NCBI GenBank assembly: GCA_001560895.1
Contig: CP014326.1
Coordinates: forward strand, 1,004,001 to 1,068,000
From: Streptococcus mitis
GTDB lineage: Bacteria > Bacillota > Bacilli > Lactobacillales > Streptococcaceae
Direction: 5' to 3'
Length of the DNA: 64,000 nucleotides
In this document: positions 9,620-17,292 of the stretch, one piece after another
How the letters are laid out: every line of letters begins with the position of its first letter
How positions within the stretch are numbered: position 1 is the first letter of the stretch
Position numbers and translations under genes: made by a program
Notes under the pieces: model-generated
What the model saw: the letters and a program-made list of their open reading frames with translations, nothing else
Told to the model about the DNA's origin: nothing
Databases searched by the model: none

Positions 9620-9782
9620 ATGTATATGTTGGAATCATATTAAAATCCTTCTTAATAAAGATCTAGTCGCATTTGGGTCCTTAAAAGAAGGAAAAGAATT
9701 TGTATCTAAAATAACTGGATATACTCTAGAAAATGAAAATGATTTTGTTCAAGGTAATAAAGTAGAAATAACGAACATTTAG
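9620..9782 (+). pseudogene. Decayed N-terminal fragment of the 5358 immunity-like gene
   Basis: From 9654 the frame NKDLVAFGSLKEGKEFVSKI then TGYTLENENDF aligns with residues ~11-42 of the protein encoded at 5358 (SKDLVAFDSIEDGKAFVAQI, PGYTLETEDGF). The initial codons are frameshifted and the remainder is missing, replaced by the start of the nucleotidyltransferase gene. It also follows a rumA-like tail, as the intact gene does. Confidence 0.75.
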
Positions 9783-9802
9783 ATGAAAGGTTTAGAGTAA
9801 AC

Positions 9803-10294
9803 ATGAGTCTCTTATTTGAAGAATTTAAAACCATTGGTTTCCATTTAAATCGAGTCGGAATTACACCGACACTGATGGGTTCTTTGGGATTGGAGTTTAG
9901 AACGAAAGAAAATTGGGGGCCGTCTGACATTGACATTCATGTGCCTGGTGATCCTAGAGGTTGGGAAGCACCTGATCATCTCAGAATTTATGACTGGGAC
10001 AAGATAATGAAAGTGATGAAAGACTTAGGCTACGTCTTAATAGATATTCATGAGCATGAATTCCAAAAGGATAGAGTGAGTGTTGAATTTGGAAGTATCG
10101 ATTCCTTACTTGATTTTGCAGGAGTTTCGGAATCGGATATAGGGCTTATTCACATTGAAGACATCACTTTTCGTCTTCCAAGTCTGGAGCAGTATCTAAG
10201 TATTTACAAAGCTTCTTCTCAAGACTCCTATCGAAATGATCACAATAACAATAAGGATTTTAAAAAGATCGAGTGGCTGGAAAGACATTTGTAA
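9803..10294 (+). CDS. Minimal nucleotidyltransferase-fold protein
   Basis: 163 residues. It has the nucleotidyltransferase signature: GSLGLEF (about residues 30-36) followed by PSDIDIHV (about 43-50) with the two metal-binding aspartates, and a third acidic strand VSVEFGSID (about 92-100). This resembles the catalytic core of MNT/AbiEii-like enzymes, which act in toxin-antitoxin or abortive-infection systems or in small-molecule resistance. Target unknown. ATG 9803 is the only in-frame ATG, yet matching sense codons (NEHLDERFRVN) continue upstream without a start, so the original N-terminus was probably lost when it fused to the preceding remnant; expression is uncertain. Confidence 0.6.
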   Translation: MSLLFEEFKTIGFHLNRVGITPTLMGSLGLEFRTKENWGPSDIDIHVPGDPRGWEAPDHLRIYDWDKIMKVMKDLGYVLIDIHEHEFQKDRVSVEFGSIDSLLDFAGVSESDIGLIHIEDITFRLPSLEQYLSIYKASSQDSYRNDHNNNKDFKKIEWLERHL

Positions 10295-10334
10295 ATTATC
10301 ATATGAAAAGTAGTAAGTTGTAAGACTGGCAGCT

Positions 10335-10657
10335 ATGTTATTTTTATCATCATTTTTATTGGTCATTTAATTTATACTATATTGGCTAGTAATAGAATTA
10401 GTAAAGAAAAGGATTTTAAATTTTAGATCAGCTTATCCATTATTGAAAGTAACGATTTGTTAATTAGGTGATTAATGTTAGAGAATTTTCAATTGTAATT
10501 TTAAGTGGAGTTATGAATGTCGTTTCTTTTGGAAGTAGTGATAATCTTTCCGTTCCACAGTATCATTTTAAAATGATTTTCATTACCTTTTGTTTATTAG
10601 TATAAAAGCAGAATATTACCACACGTCGAGTGTGTAAGTTTGTTAGAGAAACGCAGG
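10335..10657 (+). repeat. Long direct repeat, copy 2 (CPBP 3' end to rumA-like tail)
   Basis: Diverged copy of 4877-5204. It includes only the last ~28 codons of a second CPBP protease gene, the same decayed stretch (here additionally frameshifted), and a rumA-like tail at 10619. The rest of that CPBP gene is gone, replaced by the nucleotidyltransferase segment. Confidence 0.85.
10619..10657 (+). repeat. rumA-like 3'-end remnant (attachment scar 4)
   Basis: The codons read PHVECVSLLEKRR and then run on without the usual stop. Same start (CCACACGTCGAGTGTGTAAG) as scar 1. Confidence 0.7.
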
Positions 10658-10671
10658 TCTCACAAATGCAT

Positions 10672-10710
10672 CATATCAAATGTGTAAGCTTGTTAGTGAA
10701 ACGTAGCTAA
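10672..10710 (+). repeat. rumA-like 3'-end remnant (attachment scar 5)
   Basis: The codons read HIKCVSLLVKRS-stop, only 14 bp after scar 4. Stacked tails this close suggest repeated insertion and excision, or recombination between tails. Confidence 0.65.
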
Positions 10711-10712
10711 TC

Positions 10713-10748
10713 CTCAAAATAAAGAAATTAAAACTCCATTATTTTGAG
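10713..10748. other. Perfect hairpin directly after scar 5
   Basis: CTCAAAATAA and TTATTTTGAG form a 10-bp stem with a 16-nt loop, two bases after the tail stop. It is the counterpart of the 5207-5233 hairpin, with the paired bases changed on both arms. Confidence 0.6.
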
Positions 10749-10783
10749 ATGACAACCTAAATTGGTTTTAAGGAGGTATTATA

Positions 10784-11407
10784 TTGATAGAAAGCAGACC
10801 TGAGTTTGATAAAGTCACATCCTTTGATGAATTTAATAAATTCTATTGGTATCGGGATCGGGATGAACTTTCACAGATATGCAAGTCATTAGGGCTTGAA
10901 TATATAGGTACAAAATAAGAACTCAATCATATTATTGAGCAGTACTTTAAGGGTAATTTGATTAAAAAATCATCAATAAAAAGGAAAAAGAAACAAGTAG
11001 AAGTCGTTGCCTTAGATACGCCCTTACTTGAATGTGGATTCTCCTTTAATACACACTTTAGAGAATATTTCGCAACTTTAACAGAGGTTTCCCCATTTAA
11101 ATTTACTGCTGATATGGCGACTGCTTGGAGAAAAGTAAAAAAAGAACATGATTTGAATTTTACAATCCAAGATATGCTAAAAGTTTATTATGGAAATTCA
11201 GACTATGCCAAGTATGATCATTCGGTTTGTCAATGGAATCAATTTTTAAAGGATTTCTGTGCAGACGAAAATAGTCGTAACTACTCAAACAAGTTAAAAG
11301 TTGCATCTATTCTTTGGAAAGAAGTTAGAAATTCAAGTAATGAAAAAATTTATTCAAAAAATCTTTTGACTGAATATGCTGATAAAATAAAAGAGTATGG
11401 GAAGTAG
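10784..11407 (+). pseudogene. SAP-domain-like protein gene with premature stop
   Basis: A strong Shine-Dalgarno (AAGGAGGT) precedes a TTG start at 10784: MIESRPEFDKVTSFDEFNKF, then a helix pair LSQICKSLGLEYIGTK typical of a SAP-like DNA-binding helix-extension-helix. An in-frame TAA at 10916-10918 interrupts it where a Gln codon is expected; the same frame continues ELNHIIEQYFKG and runs intact to 11407 (~207 codons in all). The downstream part ends with HSVCQWNQFLKDFCADENS and a lysine-rich helix. One base change separates this from an intact gene. Function unknown, presumably DNA-associated. Confidence 0.7.
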
Positions 11408-11447
11408 AAAAATCAGTCTAAACCAATAGTTCACATGGAGGAATCTT

Positions 11448-12332
11448 ATGCTTGGAGCAATTGTTGGAGATATTGTAGGTTCTGTTTACGAATGGAACAA
11501 TATCAAAACGAAGGACTTTCCTTTATTTCGGAAAGACTGCTTTTTTACAGATGACACGGTTATGACCTGTGCTGTTGCAGAAGCGATTATGAATGGGGGA
11601 CAAAAAGTCGACTTCATTGACGCGATGAAGAAATATGGCAGAATGTATCCGAATGCTGATTACGGTGATCGGTTTAATGCATGGCTAAACAGCGATAATC
11701 GTGAGCCTTATAATAGCTTTGGGAATGGATCAGCTATGCGTGTTTCTCCATGTGCTTGGGTCATGGACTGTAATGTCTATGAGAGAACTGGTACGTGGCC
11801 ATCATCTAGAGGACTTGCGAGTCTTTCTGCAGAGGTAACTCATAATCATCCAGAAGGTGTCAAAGGTGCTATGGCTACAGCTGATTCTATCTTTCTGTGC
11901 CGTTTTTACTTTGGTGGTTATTGTAGAGAATATGAGCAACCAATTAATGACAATCATACAGAGTGTAAAAGACGGATTAAGGATTATATAGAGAAGACAT
12001 ATGGCTATAATCTATCTCAAACTTTAGATGAAATCCGTCCTAACTATCGTTTTAACGAAACATGTCAGGAAACTGTCCCTCAAGCCATTATCGCCTTTCT
12101 TGAGAGTACAGATTTCGAAGATGCGATAAGGAATGCCATTTCTCTTGGTGGCGATAGTGATACACTTGCTGCAATAACTGGTAGCATTGCAGAGGCAGGT
12201 TATGGTATTCCTGATTGGATCAAGGATAAGACCTACTCTTACTTGGATGAACCCTTAAAGGATGTAGTTATACGATGGGAAAATAGAATAAAAGCGTATC
12301 AATCTCCAGTACGTCAGATTTCTCTTTTCTGA
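11448..12332 (+). CDS. ADP-ribosylglycohydrolase family protein
   Basis: 294 residues. It shows the binuclear-metal motifs of the DraG/ARH family: GAIVGDIVGSVYE at residues 3-15, FTDDTVM near residue 30, and LGGDSDTLAAITGSIAEA near residue 237. These enzymes remove ADP-ribose from arginine side chains or related acceptors in the cytoplasm and reverse the action of ADP-ribosyltransferases, including toxins. A GGAGGA ribosome binding site precedes ATG 11448. It is the last gene of the rlmCD island before core sequence resumes. No ADP-ribosyltransferase is nearby. Confidence 0.88.
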   Translation: MLGAIVGDIVGSVYEWNNIKTKDFPLFRKDCFFTDDTVMTCAVAEAIMNGGQKVDFIDAMKKYGRMYPNADYGDRFNAWLNSDNREPYNSFGNGSAMRVSPCAWVMDCNVYERTGTWPSSRGLASLSAEVTHNHPEGVKGAMATADSIFLCRFYFGGYCREYEQPINDNHTECKRRIKDYIEKTYGYNLSQTLDEIRPNYRFNETCQETVPQAIIAFLESTDFEDAIRNAISLGGDSDTLAAITGSIAEAGYGIPDWIKDKTYSYLDEPLKDVVIRWENRIKAYQSPVRQISLF

Positions 12333-12413
12333 GTTTTCATTGTATAATAGGGATACATTTAGTTTCATATAATGAAATATAAAGATTTCTAACGAAGATT
12401 AAGGAGAAAATTA

Positions 12414-13298
12414 ATGGAAAAAGCAATGGTAATTATCAACCCTACCTCTGGTGGCGAGAAGGCTTTGAATTACAAAGATAAGCTGGAAAATAAAGCAAAA
12501 GAATACTTTGAGCACGTGGAAACCAAAATTACCGAAAAGGCGCTGGATGCAACACATTTTGCTGAGGAAGCTTCTAGTGAGCAGTACGATGCAGTGGTTG
12601 TGTTTGGTGGAGATGGGACTGTCAACGAAGTCATTTCGGGTATTGCTGAGAGAGACTACATTCCTAAGTTGGGTATTATCCCAGGCGGTACGGGTAACCT
12701 CATTACAAAACTGTTGGAAATCAATCAAGACATCGATGGCGCGATTGATGAACTCGATTTTAACTTAACCAATAAGATTGATATCGGTAAAGCGAATGAC
12801 AATTATTTTGGTTATATCTTTAGTATCGGTTCTCTGCCTGAGGCGATTCACAATGTTGAAATCGAGGACAAGACAAAATTCGGTATTTTAGCCTATGCTG
12901 TAAACACCATGAAGTCTGTCATGACAGATCAGGTCTTTAACATTAAGGTTGAGACAGAAAATGGAAATTATATTGGTGAAGCGAGCCATGTTTTGGTTCT
13001 CTTGACAAATTACTTCGCTGACAAAAAAATCTTTGAAGAAAACAAGGACGGCTATGCCAATATTTTGATTCTGAAAGATGCGTCTCTATTCTCTAAATTA
13101 TCCGTCATTCCTGATTTATTGAAAGGCGATGTTGTCGCAAATGATAATATCGAATATATCAAAGCGCGCAATATTAAAATCTCCTCTGATAGTGAATTGG
13201 AGTCAGACGTTGACGGCGATAAGTCAGATGACCTACCTGTAGAGATTAAGGTACTGGGCCAACATATTGAAGTATTTTCAAAACCGAAAGAGGAATAG
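12414..13298 (+). CDS. Diacylglycerol/lipid kinase family protein (DgkB/YegS-like)
   Basis: 294 residues. The catalytic domain shows NPTSGGEKA (residues 9-17), VFGGDGTVNEVISG (about 63-76) and IPGGTGN (about 88-94), the nucleotide-binding motifs of DAGK-type lipid kinases. The reaction would return diacylglycerol to phosphatidic acid at the membrane face. The length agrees with the family. A TATAAT-containing promoter (near 12345) and AAGGAG precede the gene, and a terminator follows it, so it is monocistronic. Confidence 0.9.
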   Translation: MEKAMVIINPTSGGEKALNYKDKLENKAKEYFEHVETKITEKALDATHFAEEASSEQYDAVVVFGGDGTVNEVISGIAERDYIPKLGIIPGGTGNLITKLLEINQDIDGAIDELDFNLTNKIDIGKANDNYFGYIFSIGSLPEAIHNVEIEDKTKFGILAYAVNTMKSVMTDQVFNIKVETENGNYIGEASHVLVLLTNYFADKKIFEENKDGYANILILKDASLFSKLSVIPDLLKGDVVANDNIEYIKARNIKISSDSELESDVDGDKSDDLPVEIKVLGQHIEVFSKPKEE

Positions 13299-13307
13299 TA
13301 TATAGAT

Positions 13308-13329
13308 AAAGCCTTTTTGAGGCTTTTTT
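13308..13329 (+). terminator. Terminator after the lipid kinase gene
   Basis: Stem AAAGCCT / AGGCTTT, loop TTTTG, T run. Confidence 0.8.
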
Positions 13330-13369
13330 GTATACTTAAAAAGATAGTTCTTTTAAAAATGGACTATTC

Positions 13370-13429
13370 TTGCAAATAGTTTACAAAAATAGTATACTGG
13401 ATTTATTGTTTTTTTGAAAACGTTTGCGT
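13370..13429 (+). promoter_or_regulatory. Neopullulanase promoter with cre site
   Basis: TTGCAA (13370-13375) and TATACT (13393-13398) are 17 bp apart. TTGAAAACGTTTGCGT at 13414-13429 matches the CcpA-binding cre consensus well and lies just after the expected start (~13405), a position where CcpA usually represses by blocking elongation. Confidence 0.75.
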
Positions 13430-13462
13430 AAAATTTAAATCAAAACTTTAGGAGACAAGTTA

Positions 13463-15205
13463 ATGGAATTAAGTGCTATTTACCATAGGCCAGAGTCTGA
13501 GTTTGCCTATCTTTATAAGGATAAGAAACTTCATATTCGGATTCGAACTAAGAAAGGGGACATTAAAAGCATCAACTTGCATTACGGGGACCCTTTTATC
13601 TTTATGGAGGAGTTTTATCAAGATACAAAGGAAATGGTCAAGCTGACTTCCGACGCCTTATTTGACTATTGGCATGTTGAAGTTTCTGTTGACTTTGCGC
13701 GTATCCAGTATCTCTTTGAAGTCACAGATACAGAAGGCCAGAGCATTTTGTACGGCGATAAAGGCTGCGTGAAAAATTCTATAGAAAATCTTCATGCTAT
13801 TGGAAATGGATTTAAACTACCTTATATTCATGAGATTGATGCCTGTCAGGTTCCCGACTGGGTTTCAAATACGGTATGGTATCAGATATTCCCTGAAAGA
13901 TTTGCTAATGGAAATGCTCGATTAAACCCAGAAGGGACTTTAGATTGGGATTCATCTGTCACACCTAAGAGTGATGATTTCTTTGGTGGTGATTTACAGG
14001 GGATTATAGACCATCTGGATTATTTGCAAGACCTGGGCATTACTGGACTTTATCTTTGTCCTATCTTTGAATCTACGAGCAATCATAAGTACAATACGAC
14101 AGATTACTTTGAAATTGACCGTCATTTTGGAGACAAGGAGACATTTCGGGATCTGGTCGAGCAAGCGCATCAGCGAGGTATGAAAATCATGCTGGATGCT
14201 GTCTTTAACCATATTGGTTCGCAATCTCCTCAATGGCAAGATGTTGTCCAAAATGGTGAACAGTCTGCTTACAAGGATTGGTTCCATATTCAACAATTCC
14301 CAGTGACGACTGAAAAGCTAGCCAATAAGAGAGAGTTACCCTATCATGCTTTTGGTTTCGAGGACTATATGCCTAAGCTAAATACAGCCAATCCAGAGAT
14401 CAAGGATTATCTTTTAAAGGTTGCGACTTATTGGATTGAAGAGTTTGATATCGATGCTTGGCGTTTGGATGTGGCTAATGAGATTGACCATCAGTTCTGG
14501 AAGGATTTTCGCAAGGCAGTTTTAGCTAAAAAGCCTGATCTTTATATTTTAGGAGAAGTCTGGCATACGGCTCAGCCTTGGCTAAATGGAGATGAGTTCC
14601 ATGCGGTCATGAATTATCCTTTATCTGATAGTATCAAGGACTATTTCTTACGAGGTGTTAAGAAAACGGATCAGTTCACCGATGAAATCAATGGGCAATC
14701 TATGTATTACAAGCAGCAGATTTCAGAAGTGATGTTTAATCTTCTAGATTCGCATGATACAGAACGTATTTTGTGGACGGCCAATGAAGACGCTCAACTG
14801 GTCAAGTCAGCCTTAGCCTTCCTCTTTTTACAAAAGGGAACACCGTGTATCTATTACGGAACAGAGTTATCCTTGACTGGAGGACCAGACCCAGATTGTC
14901 GTCGTTGTATGCCTTGGGAACGTGTATCAAGTGACAATGATATGCTGAACTTTATCAAGAAGCTAATCAAGATTCGCCAACATGCGTCAGCAACCATTCA
15001 GCACGGCATGTACAGCCTCCAAGAAATCAAAGCTGATGTACTAACCTTGCAATGGAATTACGATAACCAAGTCCTCAAAGCCATTTTCAACCAATCAAAA
15101 GAAGATTATCATTTACAAAAAGAAGCAGTTTCACTAGCAAGCAATTGCCAAGAATTGGAGAATCAGCTTGTCATCTCTCCAAAAGGATTTGTGATTTTTC
15201 ATTAA
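13463..15205 (+). CDS. Neopullulanase / cyclomaltodextrinase (GH13_20)
   Basis: 580 residues, full length for GH13 subfamily 20. An N-terminal CBM34-like beta domain (about residues 1-125) precedes the (beta/alpha)8 barrel. All four GH13 regions are visible: DAVFNH (about residue 244), WRLDVANE with the Asp nucleophile (about 333), LGEVWH with the acid/base Glu (about 366) and LLDSHDTERI (about 430). It hydrolyses maltodextrins, cyclodextrins or pullulan; no signal peptide is seen, so it is cytoplasmic. The cre site over the transcription start indicates carbon catabolite repression. Confidence 0.9.
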   Translation: MELSAIYHRPESEFAYLYKDKKLHIRIRTKKGDIKSINLHYGDPFIFMEEFYQDTKEMVKLTSDALFDYWHVEVSVDFARIQYLFEVTDTEGQSILYGDKGCVKNSIENLHAIGNGFKLPYIHEIDACQVPDWVSNTVWYQIFPERFANGNARLNPEGTLDWDSSVTPKSDDFFGGDLQGIIDHLDYLQDLGITGLYLCPIFESTSNHKYNTTDYFEIDRHFGDKETFRDLVEQAHQRGMKIMLDAVFNHIGSQSPQWQDVVQNGEQSAYKDWFHIQQFPVTTEKLANKRELPYHAFGFEDYMPKLNTANPEIKDYLLKVATYWIEEFDIDAWRLDVANEIDHQFWKDFRKAVLAKKPDLYILGEVWHTAQPWLNGDEFHAVMNYPLSDSIKDYFLRGVKKTDQFTDEINGQSMYYKQQISEVMFNLLDSHDTERILWTANEDAQLVKSALAFLFLQKGTPCIYYGTELSLTGGPDPDCRRCMPWERVSSDNDMLNFIKKLIKIRQHASATIQHGMYSLQEIKADVLTLQWNYDNQVLKAIFNQSKEDYHLQKEAVSLASNCQELENQLVISPKGFVIFH

Positions 15206-15324
15206 AGAGCAATTATGAGCGACAGGAAAATTGTAGTATCGAGAGTATTTTATAAACAGACTATTTGTCGGCTTGCTACAATTGGTATATAATTTAACTT
15301 AAAGAAAATAGGAGGACTAATCGA

Positions 15325-15636
15325 ATGGAATTAAAAGATTTTACAGAAAAAGAACAGGAAATGATTAAGAAGGGGCTGACTACGTCTAAGATTAGTGACA
15401 AGGAAACTGCTGAGAAGATTCTTGCACTCGTTCCACAAGACTTGATTAAGCGCATCCCATTTTTCGTCAGAAAACATGCTACGACACGTACGATTAAACG
15501 CATTTCAATTGAACATCCTGAACTCTACGCTGCAGCTCAAACAAGTGGTGAAATTCCAGAAAAAGAACGCGAGGAATTGTGTCAGATTATCACGACTATC
15601 TTTGAACAAAAGATGAATAAGCATAGTATTAAGTAG
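15325..15636 (+). CDS. Conserved hypothetical small protein
   Basis: 103 residues, basic and helical. RBS AGGAGG precedes ATG 15325 and a TATAAT-like -10 occurs near 15288. The central part LVPQDLIKRIPFFVRKHATT is its most distinctive segment. I recognise no functional domain. It lies 3 bp before the hydrolase gene, so the two form an operon. Confidence 0.65.
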   Translation: MELKDFTEKEQEMIKKGLTTSKISDKETAEKILALVPQDLIKRIPFFVRKHATTRTIKRISIEHPELYAAAQTSGEIPEKEREELCQIITTIFEQKMNKHSIK

Positions 15637-15639
15637 AGA

Positions 15640-16356
15640 ATGAAGATATTTTTTATTGGCGGTCTAGGAAGCAATGTCTATCATAGCAAGGATTTTCTTC
15701 AAGAACTAGATTCACAGGTCTGTTTTCTAAATCCGTATGAAAGATTTTTTCAAAGCGAGTTAGATTTGAAATCATGGTTTAAAAATGAGATTGTGGAGGA
15801 AGAATCTATCTGTTTGATAGGCCATTCTCTTGGAGGAGATTTGGCTCGTTATCTCGCATCGGAATTTCATGAAGTGAAAAAACTGATTCTTTTGGATGGA
15901 GGCTATCTAGATTTAGATAAGATTTTACCTTTAGATACAGAGTTAGAGGAAGCTAAAAACTATATCGAATCTCAAGTTGTTTCGGACTTAGCTCTTCTTA
16001 TTTCTAAAGAGAAATCTGAAGCAAAGCATTGGTCAGAAAATATGGAAGAAGCTGTAAGACAGTCTTATCACTGGAATGCGGAGTATAATAGATATGAGTT
16101 AGCTATAAATTCTGAAAATATAGAAGCGATTCTTCGACTACGGCGGAAAATCCAAGCTTTTAAGAGAGAAGTGGGGGATACCTTATTTATTAGTCCTCGC
16201 TATCCTAATGAAGCTAGATGGAGAGAGGAAGCCCTAAAAGAATTGCCAGACTATTTTGATACTATTTTTCTAGAGAACTTTGGCCATGAACTTTATACTG
16301 AAGCACCTAAAGAAATAGCTAGTCTAATTAATGAGTGGCTCTCTTGTTCTCATTGA
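15640..16356 (+). CDS. Alpha/beta hydrolase
   Basis: 238 residues. The nucleophile elbow GHSLGGD (about residues 60-66, Ser nucleophile), the oxyanion-type start FIGGLGSNVYHS and a late FGHEL histidine (about residue 223) fit an alpha/beta-hydrolase resembling the YqiA/YcfP esterases. Substrate unknown; cytoplasmic. It follows the 103-residue gene by 3 bp and is probably translated by coupling, since only a poor RBS is present. A strong terminator separates it from the converging genes. Confidence 0.75.
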   Translation: MKIFFIGGLGSNVYHSKDFLQELDSQVCFLNPYERFFQSELDLKSWFKNEIVEEESICLIGHSLGGDLARYLASEFHEVKKLILLDGGYLDLDKILPLDTELEEAKNYIESQVVSDLALLISKEKSEAKHWSENMEEAVRQSYHWNAEYNRYELAINSENIEAILRLRRKIQAFKREVGDTLFISPRYPNEARWREEALKELPDYFDTIFLENFGHELYTEAPKEIASLINEWLSCSH

Positions 16357-16421
16357 GTTACTTATATTACTTGAAATGGTATAAGATTTAAATCTACAAG
16401 TCACTAAGTCTCATATAACAA

Positions 16422-16471
16422 AAAACGAACAGGCTCTTTTTCTGTCATTCAGAAGAGAACTTGTTCGTTTT
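16422..16471. terminator. Bidirectional terminator
   Basis: AAAACGAACA and TGTTCGTTTT form a 10-bp outer stem with an inner CTCTTTTTC / GAAGAG helix. Runs of A and T flank it on both sides, serving the converging hydrolase gene and permease operon. Confidence 0.85.
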
Positions 16472-16476
16472 TTCTT

Positions 16477-17292
16477 TTAAAACACGCGATATACGTATGG
16501 ATTTTCTGGTTTATCGACTTTGGTAAAGCTGTCGATTTCCAAGGTTGGGAGATTTTGTTTGAGTTCTTTATGGTAGTGATTGATCAGTTTTCCTTTGGCT
16601 GTAATCCAGGTGTTATTTTCATACTGACGGGTATTTCCCTTAGTCAGCAATCCATACACACCGGAATCTGCGATACAGTGAATAATGCCGAAACGGAACA
16701 GAAATTGGCTATTGGCATGACTGGGGTCATTATAGACAAAGCCTGTGAACTGGACTGTCTTGCCCTCGAATTCATCTGGATAGTCGTAGATAGCCTCCAT
16801 GACTTCCATATAGTTTTCATTCGTAATCTGAATGCTATCTTGGGACAAGTATTTATCCGCCGCTGTTCGCATTTCCTTTTCATAGGCTGTTTTTGAGAAA
16901 TAAGAACTGGTATCTGGTTTCAAATATTGGCTTGTCGTCCCTTCACTGGTCTGAATGGCTTGATCCGTTCCTTCTGATAAGGGGAAATGATAGCCTTTGG
17001 CAGATACGGTCTGAGAATCCAAGCTAACAGTTGGGAAAGTTAAACCAACAACAATTGGAATTGCCAGAAGAGCAATACTTGTTACCTTCGCCAATCGGCT
17101 ATTTAGATGACTGTGGATTTTGACTTGCTTCATCCAGATATACAATTGAACAATAGCCAATATAAAAGAAAGCACCATGGAAATATAGGCCAGATAGGAA
17201 TAGTGCATGTTGATGTACTGGTTTAATTTGCCCGACAGATGGAGATAAATAGTCAGTTCAAAATAGCCAGCTAAAACTAAAAATCGAATCAT
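16477..17292 (-). CDS. TIGR03943 family permease subunit (DUF1980)
   Basis: 271 residues. The N-terminal half has membrane segments (about residues 5-20, 33-52, 70-87); the C-terminal half is an extracytoplasmic domain with EGKTVQFTGFVYND and RFGIIHCIADSGVYGLL, the conserved cysteine-containing region of this family. Members are always encoded beside a YraQ/ArsP-type permease and are thought to be its accessory subunit; the transported substrate is unknown. It overlaps the permease gene by 4 bp (ATGA), which supports a complex. Confidence 0.85.
   Translation of the reverse strand: MIRFLVLAGYFELTIYLHLSGKLNQYINMHYSYLAYISMVLSFILAIVQLYIWMKQVKIHSHLNSRLAKVTSIALLAIPIVVGLTFPTVSLDSQTVSAKGYHFPLSEGTDQAIQTSEGTTSQYLKPDTSSYFSKTAYEKEMRTAADKYLSQDSIQITNENYMEVMEAIYDYPDEFEGKTVQFTGFVYNDPSHANSQFLFRFGIIHCIADSGVYGLLTKGNTRQYENNTWITAKGKLINHYHKELKQNLPTLEIDSFTKVDKPENPYVYRVF

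Noticed and set aside
9453..9638. 61-codon minus-strand frame across the GC-rich block
   Set aside because: No RBS or recognisable protein; it crosses two attachment scars.
5160..10760. Repeated structured segments interpreted as group II intron pieces
   Set aside because: The repeated words decode as RumA-type C-termini (PHVECVSLL...), which explains them better; no intron domain V or reverse transcriptase is visible.
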